Assembly (NCBI GenBank): GCA_029624815.1
Contig: JARSSH010000002.1
Location: 1-40,498 of the forward strand
Length of the DNA stretch: 40,498 bases
Direction of reading: 5' to 3'
Origin: Candidatus Competibacter sp.
GTDB lineage: Bacteria > Pseudomonadota > Gammaproteobacteria > Competibacterales > Competibacteraceae
Shown: positions 1 through 8,566 of the stretch, piece after piece
Layout: every line of letters starts with the position of its first letter
How positions within the stretch are numbered: the stretch's first letter is position 1
Position numbers and translations under genes: made by a program
The notes under the pieces: generated by a model
Seen by the model: only the letters and a program-made list of their open reading frames with translations
The model's database searches: none
What the model was told of the DNA's origin: nothing

Positions 1-40
1 ACCCTTCGCCCGCAAGCCACCCCTCCAACCTACCTTCCAG

Positions 41-88
41 TTTGATAAAGAACAACTAAACTCTCTTGCTCAAAAAGAGCGGGAAGAG
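41..88 (-). promoter_or_regulatory. rRNA-leader antitermination site (boxB-like hairpin plus boxA)
   Basis: On the minus strand a hairpin (63-88; GCTC-AAAAA-GAGC core extended by CTCTT/AAGAG with a 3-base bulge) is followed by TGTTCTTTATCAAA (41-54). The latter closely matches the rrn boxA consensus TGCTCTTTAACAA. In E. coli rrn leaders boxB precedes boxA, as here. This supports a 16S rRNA gene starting to the left of base 1; no mature rRNA sequence is inside the window. Confidence 0.6.
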
Positions 89-89
89 G

Positions 90-119
90 ATTATAGGCTC
101 GTTTAAGTCGTTACCACAA
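90..119 (-). promoter_or_regulatory. Second tandem promoter, rrn P2-like
   Basis: A perfect TATAAT (90-95, minus strand) lies 18 bases after a weak TTGTGG -35 box (114-119). It sits about 85 bases downstream of the stronger promoter in the same direction. Tandem P1/P2 promoters are characteristic of gammaproteobacterial rRNA operons. The -35 match is only partial. Confidence 0.55.
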
Positions 120-176
120 GCTTTTTCTCGGAACCTTCCCTCTACCCCTCCTACAACCTACCGTAGGGGAGCGCGG

Positions 177-204
177 ATTATAGGGAAGATAGATTGAACG
201 TCAA
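177..204 (-). promoter_or_regulatory. Strong sigma-70 promoter, rrn P1-like, reading leftwards
   Basis: On the minus strand a TTGACG -35 box (199-204) is followed after 16 bases by a perfect TATAAT -10 box (177-182). The discriminator after it is GC-rich (CCGCGC), the type found at stringently controlled stable-RNA promoters. It lies just past the end of the epimerase gene and points out of the window. With a second promoter and a boxA downstream, it looks like P1 of a ribosomal RNA operon. No UP element is evident upstream. That the transcript is rRNA is inference. Confidence 0.7.
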
Positions 205-219
205 GCCCGTACCGCAACA

Positions 220-1161
220 TCAACCATGATTTAGCACCAGTTCGCGCAAACCCCGCGCGAACGAAGTTTGTGCGTTATATCGCAGCATTCCTTGCAGCAG
301 GGCCGGATCGCCCAACGAGTGCCGGATATCGCCGATCCGGCTGGAGGCAAACTGGGCGGGAGGCGCGTTCGGAAACAGGTCGCGATAAACCACCAATACC
401 TGCTTCAGGGAAACCGCTTGGCCAGTGCAGACATTATAGCGTCCACTCTGGACACTTTGGCGGGTTAGAGCCCGTCCATTGCATTCCGCGACATCCCGAA
501 CCGAGATGAAATCCCGAGTCTGCTCGCCATCGCCATATACCGTCACCGGCAAACCGCGTTGGAATCGATTGGTGAAGATCGACAGCACCCCGGAGTACGG
601 TGAGCCGGGATCCTGGCGTGGCCCATAAACGTTGAAATAGCGCAGGCAGACCGCTTCCAGCCCGTAGCTGGCCGCATAGCCCAACAGCATGATCTCGGCA
701 GCCAGCTTGGCGGCGGCATAGGGAGATTGAGGTTGCGGTAAGGTTGACTCTCGATTGGGCAGCGGCGCGCTCGTCCCGTACACCGCCGCCGAGGACGCGA
801 ACACCAGACGCTTGCAGTCATGATCAAGACACCATCGAGCAAGCGAATCGGCGGTGGCCAGATTGAGGCGGTAGTTGAGTCCCGGCTCGCGAAAACTTTC
901 CGGAACACTAACCAGCGCCGCAAGATGCAGAGCGCCAGCAAACCGATGCTGCTGGAACAAAGGACGCATGACCGCTTCATCGCCAGCATCGGCGATCACC
1001 AGAGTAAAGTTGGGAGACGAACGCGCGTCGGCCAGGTTGTCCAGACGCCCCGTGCGCAAATTGTCGACCCCCACCACTCGCCACCCGTGCCGCAGCAGCC
1101 AGTCCACCGAGTGACTGCCGATGAAACCGGCCGCGCCGGTTACCAAAAAAACAGGAGTCAT
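220..1161 (-). CDS. NAD-dependent epimerase/dehydratase (UDP-sugar 4-epimerase type)
   Basis: A 313-residue extended short-chain dehydrogenase that probably epimerises or dehydrates a nucleotide sugar for LPS or O-antigen synthesis in the cytoplasm. The N-terminus has the Rossmann NAD-binding motif TGAAGFIGSH, the middle has the catalytic YAAAK (Tyr-x-x-x-Lys), and FNVYGPRQDP plus RDFISVRDVA are typical of the GalE/WbpP branch. The ATG at 1161 is chosen because a GGTGGAGGG ribosome site lies about 4-7 bases upstream and the Rossmann motif begins within 10 residues; the open frame continues upstream without family features. It is divergent from the lipid A acyltransferase. The exact sugar cannot be read from sequence. 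Confidence 0.88.
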   Translation of the reverse strand: MTPVFLVTGAAGFIGSHSVDWLLRHGWRVVGVDNLRTGRLDNLADARSSPNFTLVIADAGDEAVMRPLFQQHRFAGALHLAALVSVPESFREPGLNYRLNLATADSLARWCLDHDCKRLVFASSAAVYGTSAPLPNRESTLPQPQSPYAAAKLAAEIMLLGYAASYGLEAVCLRYFNVYGPRQDPGSPYSGVLSIFTNRFQRGLPVTVYGDGEQTRDFISVRDVAECNGRALTRQSVQSGRYNVCTGQAVSLKQVLVVYRDLFPNAPPAQFASSRIGDIRHSLGDPALLQGMLRYNAQTSFARGLRELVLNHG

Positions 1162-1235
1162 AGCGCCCTCCACCCGATGGCCGGGTTTCGTGATAGTCTT
1201 TTTAATCGGTCGATGCCGCTTATATAGTAGATTCA

Positions 1236-2183
1236 ATGGAAGGTTCTTATCCCGTATCCCCATCCATTCGGTTGTTCTCCTGGCATTTCCTGACGCCGCG
1301 TTATTGGCCGATCTGGCTGGGGCTGGGCGTGATGAAGGGGATGGCCGCGCTACCATTTCGCTGGCAACTGTTCGCGGGCCGGCAGGCCGGCTACTGGGCC
1401 AGTAAAATCATGCGCCGCCGCCGTCGCATCGCCGCGATCAACTTGGCCTTATGTTTCCCGGAACTGTCGCCAAAGCAAAGGGCCGACCTGCTGGAGGAAC
1501 ACTTCGCCGCGCTGGGTATTGGCTTATTCGAAACCGCCATGGCGTGGTGGGCGCCAGACGAAAAATTACGCGGATTGGCACGGGTCGAGGGCACGGAGCA
1601 CCTGGAGCACGCCCTGGCCCGCGGCAGGGGTGTCATCCTGCTCACTGGACATTTCACCACCTTGGAGCTAGGCGCCCGGTTCATCACTTGGCGCCACTCG
1701 TTCCATGCCATGTACCGGGCGCATAAAAATGCGTTGTATGAAGCCGTCATGCGCCGCGAGCGCGAGCGCCGATCCCGATTGCCACCGCTGCCGCACGAGG
1801 ATCTGCGCGGCCTGTTGCGCGCCTTCAAACGAGGAAAGGCAGTGTGGTATGCGCCCGATCAGAACCACGGTTTGCGCAACAGCGTCTTTGTGCCTTTCTT
1901 TGGAGTACCGGCGTGCACCGTGGCCGCCACCAGCCGGTTGGCGGCGCTGAGCGGCGCGGCGGTGGTGCCCTACTTTCCGCGCCGACTGGCGGGAACAGCC
2001 GGTTACGAGGTCACCATCTTGCCGGCGCTGGAAAATTTTCCGAGTGGAGATGTCGCGTCGGACACCCAGCGCATCAACGAATTGCTGGAGCAGCACATCC
2101 GTCAGGCGCCGGCGCAGTATCTCTGGGTTCATCGCCGCTTCAAGACCCGACCGCCGGGCAGTCCACGCATTTATCCACCCTGA
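1236..2183 (+). CDS. lpxL: Lipid A biosynthesis lauroyl-type acyltransferase (LpxL/HtrB family)
   Basis: A 315-residue late acyltransferase of lipid A synthesis, which transfers a fatty acyl chain from acyl carrier protein to the (Kdo)2-lipid A precursor at the inner membrane. The N-terminus (FLTPRYWPIWLGLG) matches the HtrB membrane anchor. The catalytic HX4E motif is H139-E144 (HFTTLE). YAPDQ and the C-terminal YLWVHRRFK are family hallmarks. Length is normal. The ATG at 1236 has no clear Shine-Dalgarno but fits the family N-terminus. The GT9 gene starts 15 bases downstream, so they are probably co-transcribed. LpxL versus LpxM/LpxP acyl specificity is not resolvable here. Confidence 0.88.
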   Translation: MEGSYPVSPSIRLFSWHFLTPRYWPIWLGLGVMKGMAALPFRWQLFAGRQAGYWASKIMRRRRRIAAINLALCFPELSPKQRADLLEEHFAALGIGLFETAMAWWAPDEKLRGLARVEGTEHLEHALARGRGVILLTGHFTTLELGARFITWRHSFHAMYRAHKNALYEAVMRRERERRSRLPPLPHEDLRGLLRAFKRGKAVWYAPDQNHGLRNSVFVPFFGVPACTVAATSRLAALSGAAVVPYFPRRLAGTAGYEVTILPALENFPSGDVASDTQRINELLEQHIRQAPAQYLWVHRRFKTRPPGSPRIYPP

Positions 2184-2198
2184 GTCCGGATACCGCCG

Positions 2199-3257
2199 AT
2201 GTCCTATTGCGCCAACCTGCCGGCCAACCCCGCCATACGCCGCATCCTGGTGCTGAAATGGAGCGCCATGGGCGATGTGATTATTGCCACTGCGTTGTTC
2301 GAGGACATCGCCCGGGCGTTTCCAGATCGGGAAATCCACCTCAACACCTTGCCGGTCTGGCGGGATCTGTTCGCCGAGGATCCGCGCTTTCGCCAAGTCT
2401 TCGCCGTCGATCTGCGTGCCCGCCGACGCCCTGTTTCCCATGCGATCGAATGGTTGCGCCGGGTACGGGCCGGGCGCTATGACCTGGTGATCGACTTGCA
2501 GTGCAACGACCGTTCCCGCCTGTTGCTGGGTCTGCTGGGACTTAGTGGGTGTCGGATACCGTTTCGCGTGGGCAATCGCCGCCAATGGCCTTACAACATC
2601 GCCCCGGACGCGCAGCCCGGACCGGCGCACAGCATCACCAAGGGCCGGGCCGCGCTGCGGGCCGGCGGCATTCCGGCGACGACGCCGCGACCGGTGTTGC
2701 ACGTTTCCGATTACCACCGCGACCGCGCCCGGAATCTCTTGGCGCGCCACAATCTAGAAGCAGGACGGTACGCAATCCTATTGCCGGGCTGCAATGCCAG
2801 CGGCCACCTCAAGCGCTGGGGCGCCGACCGCTACAGCGCGCTGGCGCATCAACTGCACCGCCAGGGGCTGGATCGCGTCGTGCTCGTCGGCGGTCCGGAT
2901 GAAATCGAAGAGTGTCGGCGCATCGCCCAGGCCTGCGGTCCCTGGCTGGTCAACCTATGCGGGCAGACCGCGATCCTGGACATTCCACCGCTGTGCGAGC
3001 CGGCGCGGTTCATCGTCGCCAACGACACCGGCACGGCGCATCTGGCCGCGGCCACGACCGTGCCCATGCTGGTACTGTGCGGTCCGACCGACCCGCGCCG
3101 GGTCAAGCCGCTGGGCGATAATGTCACGACACTGCAAGCCGATCTGCCTTGCATCAACTGCTATCGCAAGGATTGTTCCCACCATAGCTGCATGGCGATG
3201 TTGACGCCGTCGCGGGTCTGGCGGCAATTGCGCGAGATCGACGCGGGATTGGGGTGA
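2199..3257 (+). CDS. Glycosyltransferase family 9 (heptosyltransferase-like)
   Basis: A 352-residue GT-B enzyme of family GT9, the family of the LPS core heptosyltransferases WaaC/WaaF/WaaQ; it probably transfers ADP-heptose to the inner core. The N-terminus has the family motif WSAMGDVIIATALF. The C-terminal half carries LLPGCNASGHLKRW and the nucleotide-sugar site ANDTGTAHLAAA. A cysteine cluster (CINCYRKDCSHHSCM) near the end is typical of the family. It follows the lipid A acyltransferase with a 15-base gap. Convergent with the GT2 gene. Which heptose is added is unknown; a second GT9 gene lies at 6429-7442. Confidence 0.86.
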   Translation: MSYCANLPANPAIRRILVLKWSAMGDVIIATALFEDIARAFPDREIHLNTLPVWRDLFAEDPRFRQVFAVDLRARRRPVSHAIEWLRRVRAGRYDLVIDLQCNDRSRLLLGLLGLSGCRIPFRVGNRRQWPYNIAPDAQPGPAHSITKGRAALRAGGIPATTPRPVLHVSDYHRDRARNLLARHNLEAGRYAILLPGCNASGHLKRWGADRYSALAHQLHRQGLDRVVLVGGPDEIEECRRIAQACGPWLVNLCGQTAILDIPPLCEPARFIVANDTGTAHLAAATTVPMLVLCGPTDPRRVKPLGDNVTTLQADLPCINCYRKDCSHHSCMAMLTPSRVWRQLREIDAGLG

Positions 3258-3279
3258 CCGGCCAAACCGCTCGGCGTTC

Positions 3280-4113
3280 TCAGGGCGCGCGGCCGACATC
3301 CTGGGATCGGTGTCGGATCGGCGGCGGAGCGTCTTCCGGCAAAAGCCGGGTTCCATATTGGGCTACTTGATAGTGCTCGTATAGCTTGGCGTATTTGAGG
3401 AAAACGTAGAACGCCGCCACCGACGAATTGATCACGCCCGCCCAGCCGTTCAAAAAATTGCGCTTGAATACATAGCTGCGAATGAAAAACAGCGGTGGGT
3501 AAAACAGCATGACGAGCGGTATGCCCCAGCGTTTTTTCTTGATCTTGTCCGCCACCAGACCGGTCGAGTAGGCGTTGATTTTCTCAACCTTGGTGTGGAT
3601 ATCGGTTTCGCCGTAATGATACAGCGGCGCTTCGAGCCGGCCGATCCGCCCCCTGACCTTGGGCGCGGCGTGGACCGGCATGTCGTCGATGTCGCCCTTG
3701 CGCTTGTCGAACAGACGCAGGTAGTAATTCATCCGGGTCGCCGGGTGATACATCCGCCAAAACAGTTGTTCCTGCCGGGGCATTTCGTAGCCGTCCGCGA
3801 CGGGTTCCGCCTCCAGCAACTGGTCGATTTCAATTTGCAGAACCGGCGACAGCGCTTCGTCAGCATCCAGCAGCAACACCCAATCATGGGTAGTCGCCGC
3901 CAGCGCCATCTGCTTTTGTGGGCCGTATCCCAGAAACTCGTGCTGGCTGATCCGCGCCCCGTAGCGTCGGGCGATATCGAGTGTGTCATCGGTGCTGAAA
4001 GAATCCAGCAGGACGATCTCATCGGCCCATTTGACGCTCTCCAGACAGGCCGTCAGGGTGCGGTCGTTGTTGTAGGTGGTGACGAATACCGAAAGTGGGG
4101 TGCGGTCTGTCAT
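3280..4113 (-). CDS. Glycosyltransferase family 2, LPS core (WaaE/KdtX-like)
   Basis: A 277-residue GT-A glycosyltransferase that probably adds a hexose to the LPS inner core. The N-terminus SVFVTTYNNDRTL is the GT2 start, followed by LLDSFSTDDT and the metal-binding LLDADEAL (Asp-x-Asp). FWRMYHPATRMNYYLRLFDK and the hydrophobic C-terminal FYPPLFFIRSYVF segment resemble the WaaE/KdtX group. The open frame runs far upstream, but ATG 4113 is supported by an AGGACAG ribosome site about 9 bases upstream and by the family N-terminus. Its 3' end faces the GT9 gene 22 bases away. It is divergent from the GT4 gene at 4192. Confidence 0.85.
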   Translation of the reverse strand: MTDRTPLSVFVTTYNNDRTLTACLESVKWADEIVLLDSFSTDDTLDIARRYGARISQHEFLGYGPQKQMALAATTHDWVLLLDADEALSPVLQIEIDQLLEAEPVADGYEMPRQEQLFWRMYHPATRMNYYLRLFDKRKGDIDDMPVHAAPKVRGRIGRLEAPLYHYGETDIHTKVEKINAYSTGLVADKIKKKRWGIPLVMLFYPPLFFIRSYVFKRNFLNGWAGVINSSVAAFYVFLKYAKLYEHYQVAQYGTRLLPEDAPPPIRHRSQDVGRAP

Positions 4114-4191
4114 GAATCGTCTGTCCTGAACGAAGTTTTCATTTTGGAGCACGCGCCATATCATGCATGACTTTCTCGTTCCCGGGTATTC

Positions 4192-5256
4192 ATGATCACA
4201 TCGGCCCATATCATCGGTGGGGAAGCGGTGGGCGGCGCCGAACTCTTTTATGTCCGTCTCGTCAACGCCTTGCAGGCGCGCCAACAGCCCGTGTTGGCCA
4301 TCAATGTGGCCGGTGGCCAGGTTTCGGCTCGACTGCGGCCGGAAACCGAGCAAATCCATGTGCCCATGCGGGCGATCTGGGATGTCTGGTCCCGTTGGCG
4401 GATCGCGCAAATCATGCGCGAGCGCCGGCCGGACATCGTGCAAACCTACATGGGCCGGGCCACCCGGCTGATCGGGGTCGCCGCCGACCGCCGGCCGGTC
4501 CACATCGCCCGGTTGGGCGGCTATTACAATCCGCGTGGCTACCGGCACGCACACGCCTGGGTGGCGGTCAGTCCAGGCATCCGCGATCACCTGATCCGAC
4601 ACGGTTTTCCCGCAAACCGGGTGTTTCACATCAGCAATTTCGTCGCGCCCCGTCACCCCAGTTCCGCCGCCGCCCTGCGGCGACTGCGTCAGGAACAGGG
4701 GATACCCGAAGAGGCCTTGATCGTGACCGCGGTGGGTCGTTTGCATCCGGTCAAGGGCTTCGACGATCTGCTGGCGGCGTTCGCGGCCGTTCCGACAACT
4801 ATCCGTAACCGACCGATCTATCTGATCATCGTGGGCGACGGGCCGCTGGCAACCGAGCTTGAGCAGCGCGCCGTACAACTGGGTGTCGCCAACCGGGTGC
4901 GCTGGCCGGGCTGGCGCGACGACGCCGGACCTTTTCAAGAACTGGCCGATCTGTGCGTCTGCTCTTCGCGGCAGGAAGGGGTGGGCAACGTCGTGCTGGA
5001 AGCCTGGGCCTATCGCCGCCCGGTGCTTTCGACTCGCGCCCGGGGCTTGCAGGATCTCATCACCGACCGCCAAGATGGTTGGTTGACGCCTTCGGCCGAT
5101 CCCGTCGCGCTGGCGGAGGCAATGGAGTTGTTGTTGCGCGACGAATCGTTGCGCCACGAGATCGCCAGCAGCGGTCACCAGACGCTCATCGCCCGGCACG
5201 GCGAAGAAGCGGTCGTTAACGCTTATTTGGATCTGTATCGGCACTTACTGGGCTAG
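4192..5256 (+). CDS. Glycosyltransferase family 4 (WaaG-like)
   Basis: A 354-residue GT-B retaining glycosyltransferase. The N-terminal domain begins SAHIIGGEAVGGAELFYVRL (a glycine-rich acceptor loop). The C-terminal domain has TAVGRLHPVKGFDDLL and the EX7E sugar-nucleotide motif (EGVGNVVLE). It probably elongates the LPS core or builds an outer surface glycan. The ATG at 4192 has only a weak ribosome site. Its last 41 bases overlap the 3' end of the convergent O-antigen ligase gene. Donor and acceptor are unknown. Confidence 0.84.
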   Translation: MITSAHIIGGEAVGGAELFYVRLVNALQARQQPVLAINVAGGQVSARLRPETEQIHVPMRAIWDVWSRWRIAQIMRERRPDIVQTYMGRATRLIGVAADRRPVHIARLGGYYNPRGYRHAHAWVAVSPGIRDHLIRHGFPANRVFHISNFVAPRHPSSAAALRRLRQEQGIPEEALIVTAVGRLHPVKGFDDLLAAFAAVPTTIRNRPIYLIIVGDGPLATELEQRAVQLGVANRVRWPGWRDDAGPFQELADLCVCSSRQEGVGNVVLEAWAYRRPVLSTRARGLQDLITDRQDGWLTPSADPVALAEAMELLLRDESLRHEIASSGHQTLIARHGEEAVVNAYLDLYRHLLG

Positions 5257-6451
5257 CCGCGCCGGCGCGCGCCCGACCGAAGTGGATCAATCCACCCAGG
5301 CAGGCGAAGAGATAGCAGGCAAACTGCCGGGAGGTATAGGAAAAGCTCAGCAGAGCGGCGGCGATGATCGACAAGGCCGCCGCCAGCAACACGCCGGCGC
5401 GCTGGCGATCGTCGACCGACAGCCGCCGCCAGATCCGCGCCAGCCGGACGAACACGGCGCCCATCAACGCCAGCAACAGGCCTACCCCCAAGATCCCGGT
5501 TTCGTACCAGGCATCGATCAAAAAATTGTGGAAGTGCTTGATTTGTAATTGCGCGCCGCCTATTTCAAAGCGCAGCAGCTCCTGACTGTGCGACGCGTTG
5601 GCGATGCCCACACCCAGCCAAGGGCGTGCCGGAGGATGTTCCAACGCCTGCCGCCATACAATGGTGCGCCCGGCGGTAAAGGCATCCAGGGGATGTTTGG
5701 GGTCCAGTTCCGTTTTAAGAAACGGCCCGGTATTGGCGATGATGCCCACCGCCAGCACCCCTACCGCCAGCGCCGCGATCCAGCGCGGTCGCCATCCCAG
5801 CACCGCCCAGCAGAACACCACTAATCCGACGATCAAGCCGACCAGTGCCGCTCGCCCTTCGGAGATGGCCACATAAGCCAGCGCAGCCACCACCACGCCC
5901 AGCATTGCGCCGTATCGCCAACGGCGGTCGCCGTATCGCCAAATCCAACCCAACAGAAACGGCAGCAAAAACGGTAGATTGTCTTCCTGCAACTGCGTGA
6001 GCGGATTGAAGGGTTGACCGGACCATTCGAACCGATGATAGGGCAACAGGAGGTACAAGCCGACCAAGGCGATGCCGCCGAACAGCGCCATGGCGGCCAA
6101 TAGACGATCGATGTTCTCTGGGGATTCCCGCAGGGCGGCCTGCACCAGCAGTACAGTCGAGGTCTGCGCGGCGAATTGTATCCAGACGCGGAGGCCGCCC
6201 ACCGGATCGACCGACCCCGGCACGCCGGCCAGCGCCACACCCAACAAGGCTAGGTAAAGCAGGGTCGTCGAACGATCCAACCGGTCCCGTCGACTCCACA
6301 GGCTTAGCAAACCCCACACCGCGTAGAGCCCGGCGACGACGTTGAACAGCGCGCGACCGCCGATCTGAGTCAGCGGCAACACCGCCAGCAACAACCAACC
6401 TTGACGGAAGAAAACCTCCCGCAGGGCGTCATGCACGCGTGTGATCGACAT
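5216..6451 (-). CDS. waaL: O-antigen ligase family membrane protein
   Basis: A 411-residue multi-spanning inner-membrane protein of the Wzy_C/WaaL family, which joins undecaprenyl-linked O-antigen to lipid A-core on the periplasmic face. About ten hydrophobic segments are visible. The large periplasmic loop contains HNFLIDAWYETGILG, an exact fit to the ligase signature H-[NSQ]-X9-GXXG. The ATG at 6451 is preferred over a GTG at 6460 because GGAG lies 8 bases upstream. The start overlaps the end of the GT9 gene, implying translational coupling. WaaL is favoured over Wzy polymerase or PglL because of the LPS-core context, but these relatives are hard to separate by eye. Confidence 0.8.
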   Translation of the reverse strand: MSITRVHDALREVFFRQGWLLLAVLPLTQIGGRALFNVVAGLYAVWGLLSLWSRRDRLDRSTTLLYLALLGVALAGVPGSVDPVGGLRVWIQFAAQTSTVLLVQAALRESPENIDRLLAAMALFGGIALVGLYLLLPYHRFEWSGQPFNPLTQLQEDNLPFLLPFLLGWIWRYGDRRWRYGAMLGVVVAALAYVAISEGRAALVGLIVGLVVFCWAVLGWRPRWIAALAVGVLAVGIIANTGPFLKTELDPKHPLDAFTAGRTIVWRQALEHPPARPWLGVGIANASHSQELLRFEIGGAQLQIKHFHNFLIDAWYETGILGVGLLLALMGAVFVRLARIWRRLSVDDRQRAGVLLAAALSIIAAALLSFSYTSRQFACYLFACLGGLIHFGRARAGAASPVSADTDPNKR

Positions 6452-7442
6452 CCGAACCACTCCAGCGCGCGAGCGCTTCCAGAACTTGGGAAACCGTAAT
6501 GGCGGCCATGCCGCGTTCGCCGTCGGGCGGCAGGAGCGGATGGATGAAGCGGGAATGCCAGAGCGGCGCCGAGCCGCCGAACAGCCCGATAGCCGGTACC
6601 CGCAGAGCGGCGGCCATGTTCAGCACGCCGGTGTCGTTGCCGATATAGCAGTGGCAACGGGCCAGCAAAGCCGCGACTTGTTCCAGCGGCAGCGCCACCG
6701 CATCCGCCGCCGCGCCGCCACCATCACGCACCCGCGCTAAAATCTCTTCCGTCAGCGGCCGTTCCGCCGGTCCACCGACGATAAGAACCGAACCGGCCCG
6801 CCACTGGCTCAGCGCCAGAGTCAACTCCGCGAAGCGGGCCGCGCCCCATTGCTTCCAGGGTTCGCTGCTGCCGACGCCCAGCGCGATCCATGGCGTCGGC
6901 CACGCCGCAAACCGCGCCGCCACCGCCTGTCCGGCCTCGGCGGCGAGCGTGAGCCGGGGTTCCGGTTCGGAGCGCACGATTTCCAGTGCATCCAGCAGGG
7001 CGTCCGCCCGTAGGATCGGGTGGGCGTGGCGCCGCTCGGGCGGCAAGCGCACCGGCACGGTCAACAGCAGCGACTGCAAACCGACCCCGTACCCCAGCCG
7101 CTCGGAGATGCCGGCCAAGCGCGCCGCCAGCGCGTAGCGGGCGCTGCCGTGCAGGATCCATACGCGCTGGTAGCCGCCCTGCCGCAACGCCGTCGCCAGT
7201 CGCAACACGCCACCTAAGCCGGCATGGCGACCGGATTCACGCTCCAGCCACAGCACTTGGCCGACGCAGGGATCGGCGCATAGCAAGCGGTCGGCCTGGG
7301 AACGCGGCTTGGTCAGAATATCGACTTTGCCGGCGATCGTGGTCGCGGCGATGGCATGGATATGCGGCAGGTGCCAAACCATGTCGCCGATGCCGGGCAG
7401 CGGCTGCACGATCAGGGTCGATCCAGACGGCCCGAGTTTCAC
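6429..7442 (-). CDS. Glycosyltransferase family 9 (heptosyltransferase-like)
   Basis: A 337-residue GT9 enzyme. The N-terminus LIVQPLPGIGDMVWHLP is the GT9 acceptor-side motif. The C-terminal half has ALGVGSSEPWKQW and the donor-binding YIGNDTGVLNMAAAL. It starts with GTG at 7442, within a four-base GTGA overlap with the stop codon of the upstream GT4 gene, and its end overlaps waaL, so all three are probably translated together. It presumably acts on the LPS core; sequence divergence from the other GT9 at 2199 suggests a different acceptor. Confidence 0.84.
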   Translation of the reverse strand: MKLGPSGSTLIVQPLPGIGDMVWHLPHIHAIAATTIAGKVDILTKPRSQADRLLCADPCVGQVLWLERESGRHAGLGGVLRLATALRQGGYQRVWILHGSARYALAARLAGISERLGYGVGLQSLLLTVPVRLPPERRHAHPILRADALLDALEIVRSEPEPRLTLAAEAGQAVAARFAAWPTPWIALGVGSSEPWKQWGAARFAELTLALSQWRAGSVLIVGGPAERPLTEEILARVRDGGGAAADAVALPLEQVAALLARCHCYIGNDTGVLNMAAALRVPAIGLFGGSAPLWHSRFIHPLLPPDGERGMAAITVSQVLEALARWSGSDVDHTRA

Positions 7443-8566
7443 GTCGAGGGTCTCGGCGCACGCTGTAGCGCCACATAAAGCGCCAGGGTTTCATCCAGCA
7501 TCCGCCGCAAGGGGAACGCCGGTTCCGCCGGCACCGGCGGCGGAGCGTCCAGCAGGTCGCTAACCCGCGCGGCCAGCATTTCCGCATCGCCCGGCGGAAC
7601 CCGGCCGGCGGGATACAGTCGGTCCAGAATCTCGCCGACACCGCCGTGCGCGTAACCGACCACTGGCCGGCCCAGGCTCAAAGCTTCCAGCACTGCGCGG
7701 CCGAAGGATTCCGGTTTGGCCGACAGCGATAGCACCAGTGTCGATACCGCATAAATTTCGCGCATGTCGGCGCGATGGCCGGTAAACAGCACAATGTCGG
7801 CCAAGCCCCGCGATCGGACGCTTTCCCGCAAGGCATCGGCGTATGCTTGGCGGCGCGGCTCCGGGCCGCCGACGATCAGCCCACGAACCGGCCGACCGGC
7901 CGCCTGCAATCGGGCGATCAGCTCGACGAATTCCCGATGACCCTTGAGCCGGCTCAGCCGTCCCGGCAGCGTCAAGACCGGCGCATCGCGCAATTGCGGA
8001 TAGTGCCGATACCAGTCGGCCAGCCAGTCGGGCGTGGGTCGGTAACCGTAGGGAAAATCCGCCGGGTTCACTCCACGCTGGATCACCTGGATTCGATCCA
8101 CCGGCAATTCGGGATAATGGCGTCGCAGATAGGCCCGCACGGTGTCGGATACGGCAATTACCCGCTCGCCTCGGGTCATGATGGCGCTATAACGGGAAAC
8201 CGAATACAGCCCATGCACGGTGGTGACGAAGCGCGGCCGGGTCGCCGGGTCCATCCGCCGCCAGGCCAGCCAAGCGATCCAGGCCGGCAGGCGCGAGCGG
8301 GCGTGCAGAATATCGATCCGCTGTTCGGCCAGCCAGCGCCGCAACGGCCGGACCCAGCGCAGCGTCAGCGGCGATTTGACGCCGAGCGGCCAGGCCAGAT
8401 GCTCGCTGCCCTCTCGCAGCAATTCTGGCACCAGTCGCCCACCAGCGGAAATCACCACCGAGCGATGGCCGCGCCGGACCAATTCCTCCGCGATCTCCAG
8501 CGTGCCGCGCTCCACGCCGCCGCCGTTCAGTGCCGGCAACAACTGCGCCACGCTCAGGCGAACCAT
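7439..8566 (-). CDS. Glycosyltransferase family 4
   Basis: A 375-residue GT-B glycosyltransferase. The N-terminal acceptor domain begins VAQLLPALNGGGVERGTLE. Later come TTVHGLYS, the donor-domain start LTLPGRLSRLKGHREF, and the EX7E motif (ESFGRAVLE). It resembles the inner-core glycosyltransferases of Pseudomonas-type LPS clusters. ATG 8566 lies 13 bases inside the ELM1-like gene, and the stop overlaps the next start as GTGA. This is a tightly coupled gene in the LPS operon. Sugar specificity cannot be determined. Confidence 0.85.
   Translation of the reverse strand: MVRLSVAQLLPALNGGGVERGTLEIAEELVRRGHRSVVISAGGRLVPELLREGSEHLAWPLGVKSPLTLRWVRPLRRWLAEQRIDILHARSRLPAWIAWLAWRRMDPATRPRFVTTVHGLYSVSRYSAIMTRGERVIAVSDTVRAYLRRHYPELPVDRIQVIQRGVNPADFPYGYRPTPDWLADWYRHYPQLRDAPVLTLPGRLSRLKGHREFVELIARLQAAGRPVRGLIVGGPEPRRQAYADALRESVRSRGLADIVLFTGHRADMREIYAVSTLVLSLSAKPESFGRAVLEALSLGRPVVGYAHGGVGEILDRLYPAGRVPPGDAEMLAARVSDLLDAPPPVPAEPAFPLRRMLDETLALYVALQRAPRPST

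Noticed and set aside
4114-5244. N-terminal 377-residue extension of the GT2 frame
   Set aside because: The upstream part is antisense to the GT4 gene and lacks motifs; the GT2 family start and a ribosome site fall at 4113.
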